Shown here: positions 62,666-64,000 of the stretch, one piece after another
Numbering within the stretch: the first letter of the stretch is position 1
How the letters are laid out: each line of letters begins with the position of its first letter
From: Lepidonotus clava
Taxonomy: Eukaryota; Annelida; Polychaeta; Phyllodocida; Polynoidae
Direction: 5' to 3'
Assembly (NCBI GenBank): GCA_936440205.1
Contig: OW387136.1
Span: 52,813,718-52,877,717, forward strand
Length of the DNA: 64,000 bases
The notes under the pieces: model-generated
What the model was told of the DNA's origin: nothing
Seen by the model: the letters and a program-made list of their open reading frames with translations, nothing else
The model's database searches: none
Program-made: the position numbers and the translations under genes

Positions 62666-62669
<4 letters not shown>

Positions 62670-63840
62670 ATACAAAACACACGTTATCTAGGCCTGATGA
62701 TGATATAGCTGACATGTAAATATCATGTTATTTGAAATGTTTCCTAGCTCCCAACCGTTAGCGATACAGGTATCTGGAAGGGTTTGTTGAAAAGGGTAAG
62801 CATAAGAAAACCTATATCAAATCTAAGCCAAATCTCTAGAAGAAAAGGTGTTTTTGTTTTTGTTGTTTTAGTTTTTTATCATTTGAGAAAGCAGTTTAAT
62901 GCCCTCATTAGGGAATCCCCCCTATATCCGCCACCTCCTCTCCCCATGTCTGATGCACGGTCATTCGGACAGAAAACCACTGGATTGGAAGACGGAGGCG
63001 TTTATAAAACTGGTTGGGTGGAAAGCGTGGAACCGTTTCCCTCAAACGGAACATGAGAGGGGCTTATTGATCATCAGAATGTTGGGGCTCATACAACCCC
63101 CTCGCCCCCCAAACTCCTCCTTCCCTCCTGCCTCCCTCCTTCCTACCTCCTCTCTCTACCTCCTCCCCCACCATCCTGACTCTGTCCCCGACGAGGAGGT
63201 GGGGCTACTTGGTCCAGAAATGGGTACAAACTGTGGTCAGACCATCAAGGGCCTGTAGCTGTCAGTCGGGGGCTGTAATTTTGCAGTTGGTATCTACCAG
63301 ATAAATTATGTCATCTGATAAGGTACTATGAATCAGGATTATTGTAGATAATGTAATTGTGAATAAAAAGGCATGTGGTTCAGATGTTAACACATGAACA
63401 GGAAGTGGCCCTTCATTCTCTAGGCATTATGGGTAATATCCTTAGTTATAGACCCCTAGATGTCAGGAGATAGAGTCTATATGATGAAAACATCTTTATA
63501 ATAGTTGTCAGTACATAGAGTAGCCCCCCCCCCCCCCCCAGCCCCAGGGGCGACTGTCTCCGTCTCTGTTTATCTGGAGGCGAGACGTTTTTACACGGAA
63601 TCCAAAGTTTTCCAAAGACTAATCCATTCTGAAAGTTGATATGTTTGTTTTTGGAGATGACGTCCGCGGAATAGATCTGTTGGATCAATTAAAGAGAGGC
63701 TGGGAAAGTAAACATAGGGGGGAGGTCGGATGGGGTGGGCTTACTGGAGAATCGAGGTGGTGGTGAAGTTGGGGGAGGGGGGGGGGGGATCTGACGCTCC
63801 GCAGTGTTGCAAAAACAGCTACTGCTGCTTTTATTATATG

Positions 63841-63901
63841 AATACTGTAAAACAAGATGCAACACAAAAGTTTGGATATATCGCCTAGTGAATATGCGGC
63901 T
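63841..63901. mobile_element. Solo right end of a family A MITE
   Basis: tcgcctagtgaatatgcggct followed by TAA matches the right terminus of family A; no partner end lies upstream within 300 bp. Confidence 0.55.
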
Positions 63902-64000
63902 TAAGGCTTTGGGGATCGGAGTAAAGTTGTTTAGGGACAGATTTAGTAGGGGGCACGATTTCTTCAATGTACAATCTAGCCCCCCATGTTGGCGCCTAAA

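Larger units (their letters stand above)
56678..64000 (+). other. Start of the intron after exon f
   Basis: The next C1B exon is not seen. The region holds CT-rich DNA (57105-57170), a CpG-rich block (57236-57320), a degenerate four-copy tandem array (58009-59130), MITEs at 59252-59730, 60091-60286 and 61887-62084, CRE/E-box motifs (60691-60726), a promoter-like CpG block (62095-62400), (AT)n and poly-C/poly-G tracts. Confidence 0.65.

Noticed and set aside
1-64000. tRNA, rRNA, CRISPR, LTR or viral fossils, LINE reverse transcriptase
   Set aside because: No cloverleaf-capable tRNA, no rRNA words, no spaced direct repeats of CRISPR type, and no reverse transcriptase, integrase, capsid or envelope motifs in any frame read.

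Overview
The window is from an animal nuclear genome. Nearly all of it is intronic or flanking DNA of one large gene on the + strand. Six short exons can be recognised (14458-14566, 20741-20824, 25999-26073, 28949-29005, 30322-30390, 56645-56677). Together they encode about 142 contiguous residues of a type IV diacylglycerol kinase, the DGK zeta/iota class (fly rdgA relatives). The part present is the segment before the first C1 domain, all of the extended C1A zinc finger, and the first half of C1B. The window starts before the first visible exon and ends before the exon that completes C1B, so the kinase domain, ankyrin repeats and C-terminus lie downstream. The N-terminal exon(s) were not found. 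DGKs phosphorylate diacylglycerol to phosphatidic acid, and the C1 domains help place the enzyme at membranes and lipid.

Organism: the exons are G/C-ending in codon use and sit among kilobase-scale, AT-moderate introns full of short non-autonomous DNA transposons, minisatellites and (TA)n or poly-C tracts. This fits a marine invertebrate. The protein is close to what I remember of the vertebrate zeta/iota proteins, so an invertebrate deuterostome (amphioxus, hemichordate or echinoderm) is my best guess, but a lophotrochozoan cannot be excluded.

Layout. 1-14457: no recognised exon; MITEs, a 206-bp duplication, a 60-bp minisatellite, a G-rich 11-bp repeat and (TA)n. 14458-15127: first visible exon, a second in-phase copy of its 3' two thirds 125 bp downstream, and a decayed third copy split off by a 316-bp MITE. 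15128-30390: exons 2-5 and their introns, including a 54-bp minisatellite whose every unit carries a copy of a 3' splice site and which runs up to the exon 4 acceptor. 30391-56644: one 26.3-kb intron with many MITEs, duplications, CRE/E-box and nuclear-receptor half-site clusters, possible conserved non-coding blocks and a duplicated splice-acceptor segment. 56645-56677: an 11-codon exon. 56678-64000: start of the next intron, with a decayed 235-310 bp tandem array and a strongly promoter-like CpG-rich block at 62.1-62.4 kb.

The most notable biology is splicing architecture in the regulatory half of a lipid kinase: a tandem exon duplication that reading phase makes mutually exclusive, an array of decoy acceptors in front of a zinc-finger exon, and a run of five symmetrical phase 0-0 exons. 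No protein-coding transposon, viral fossil, tRNA, rRNA or CRISPR array was identified.
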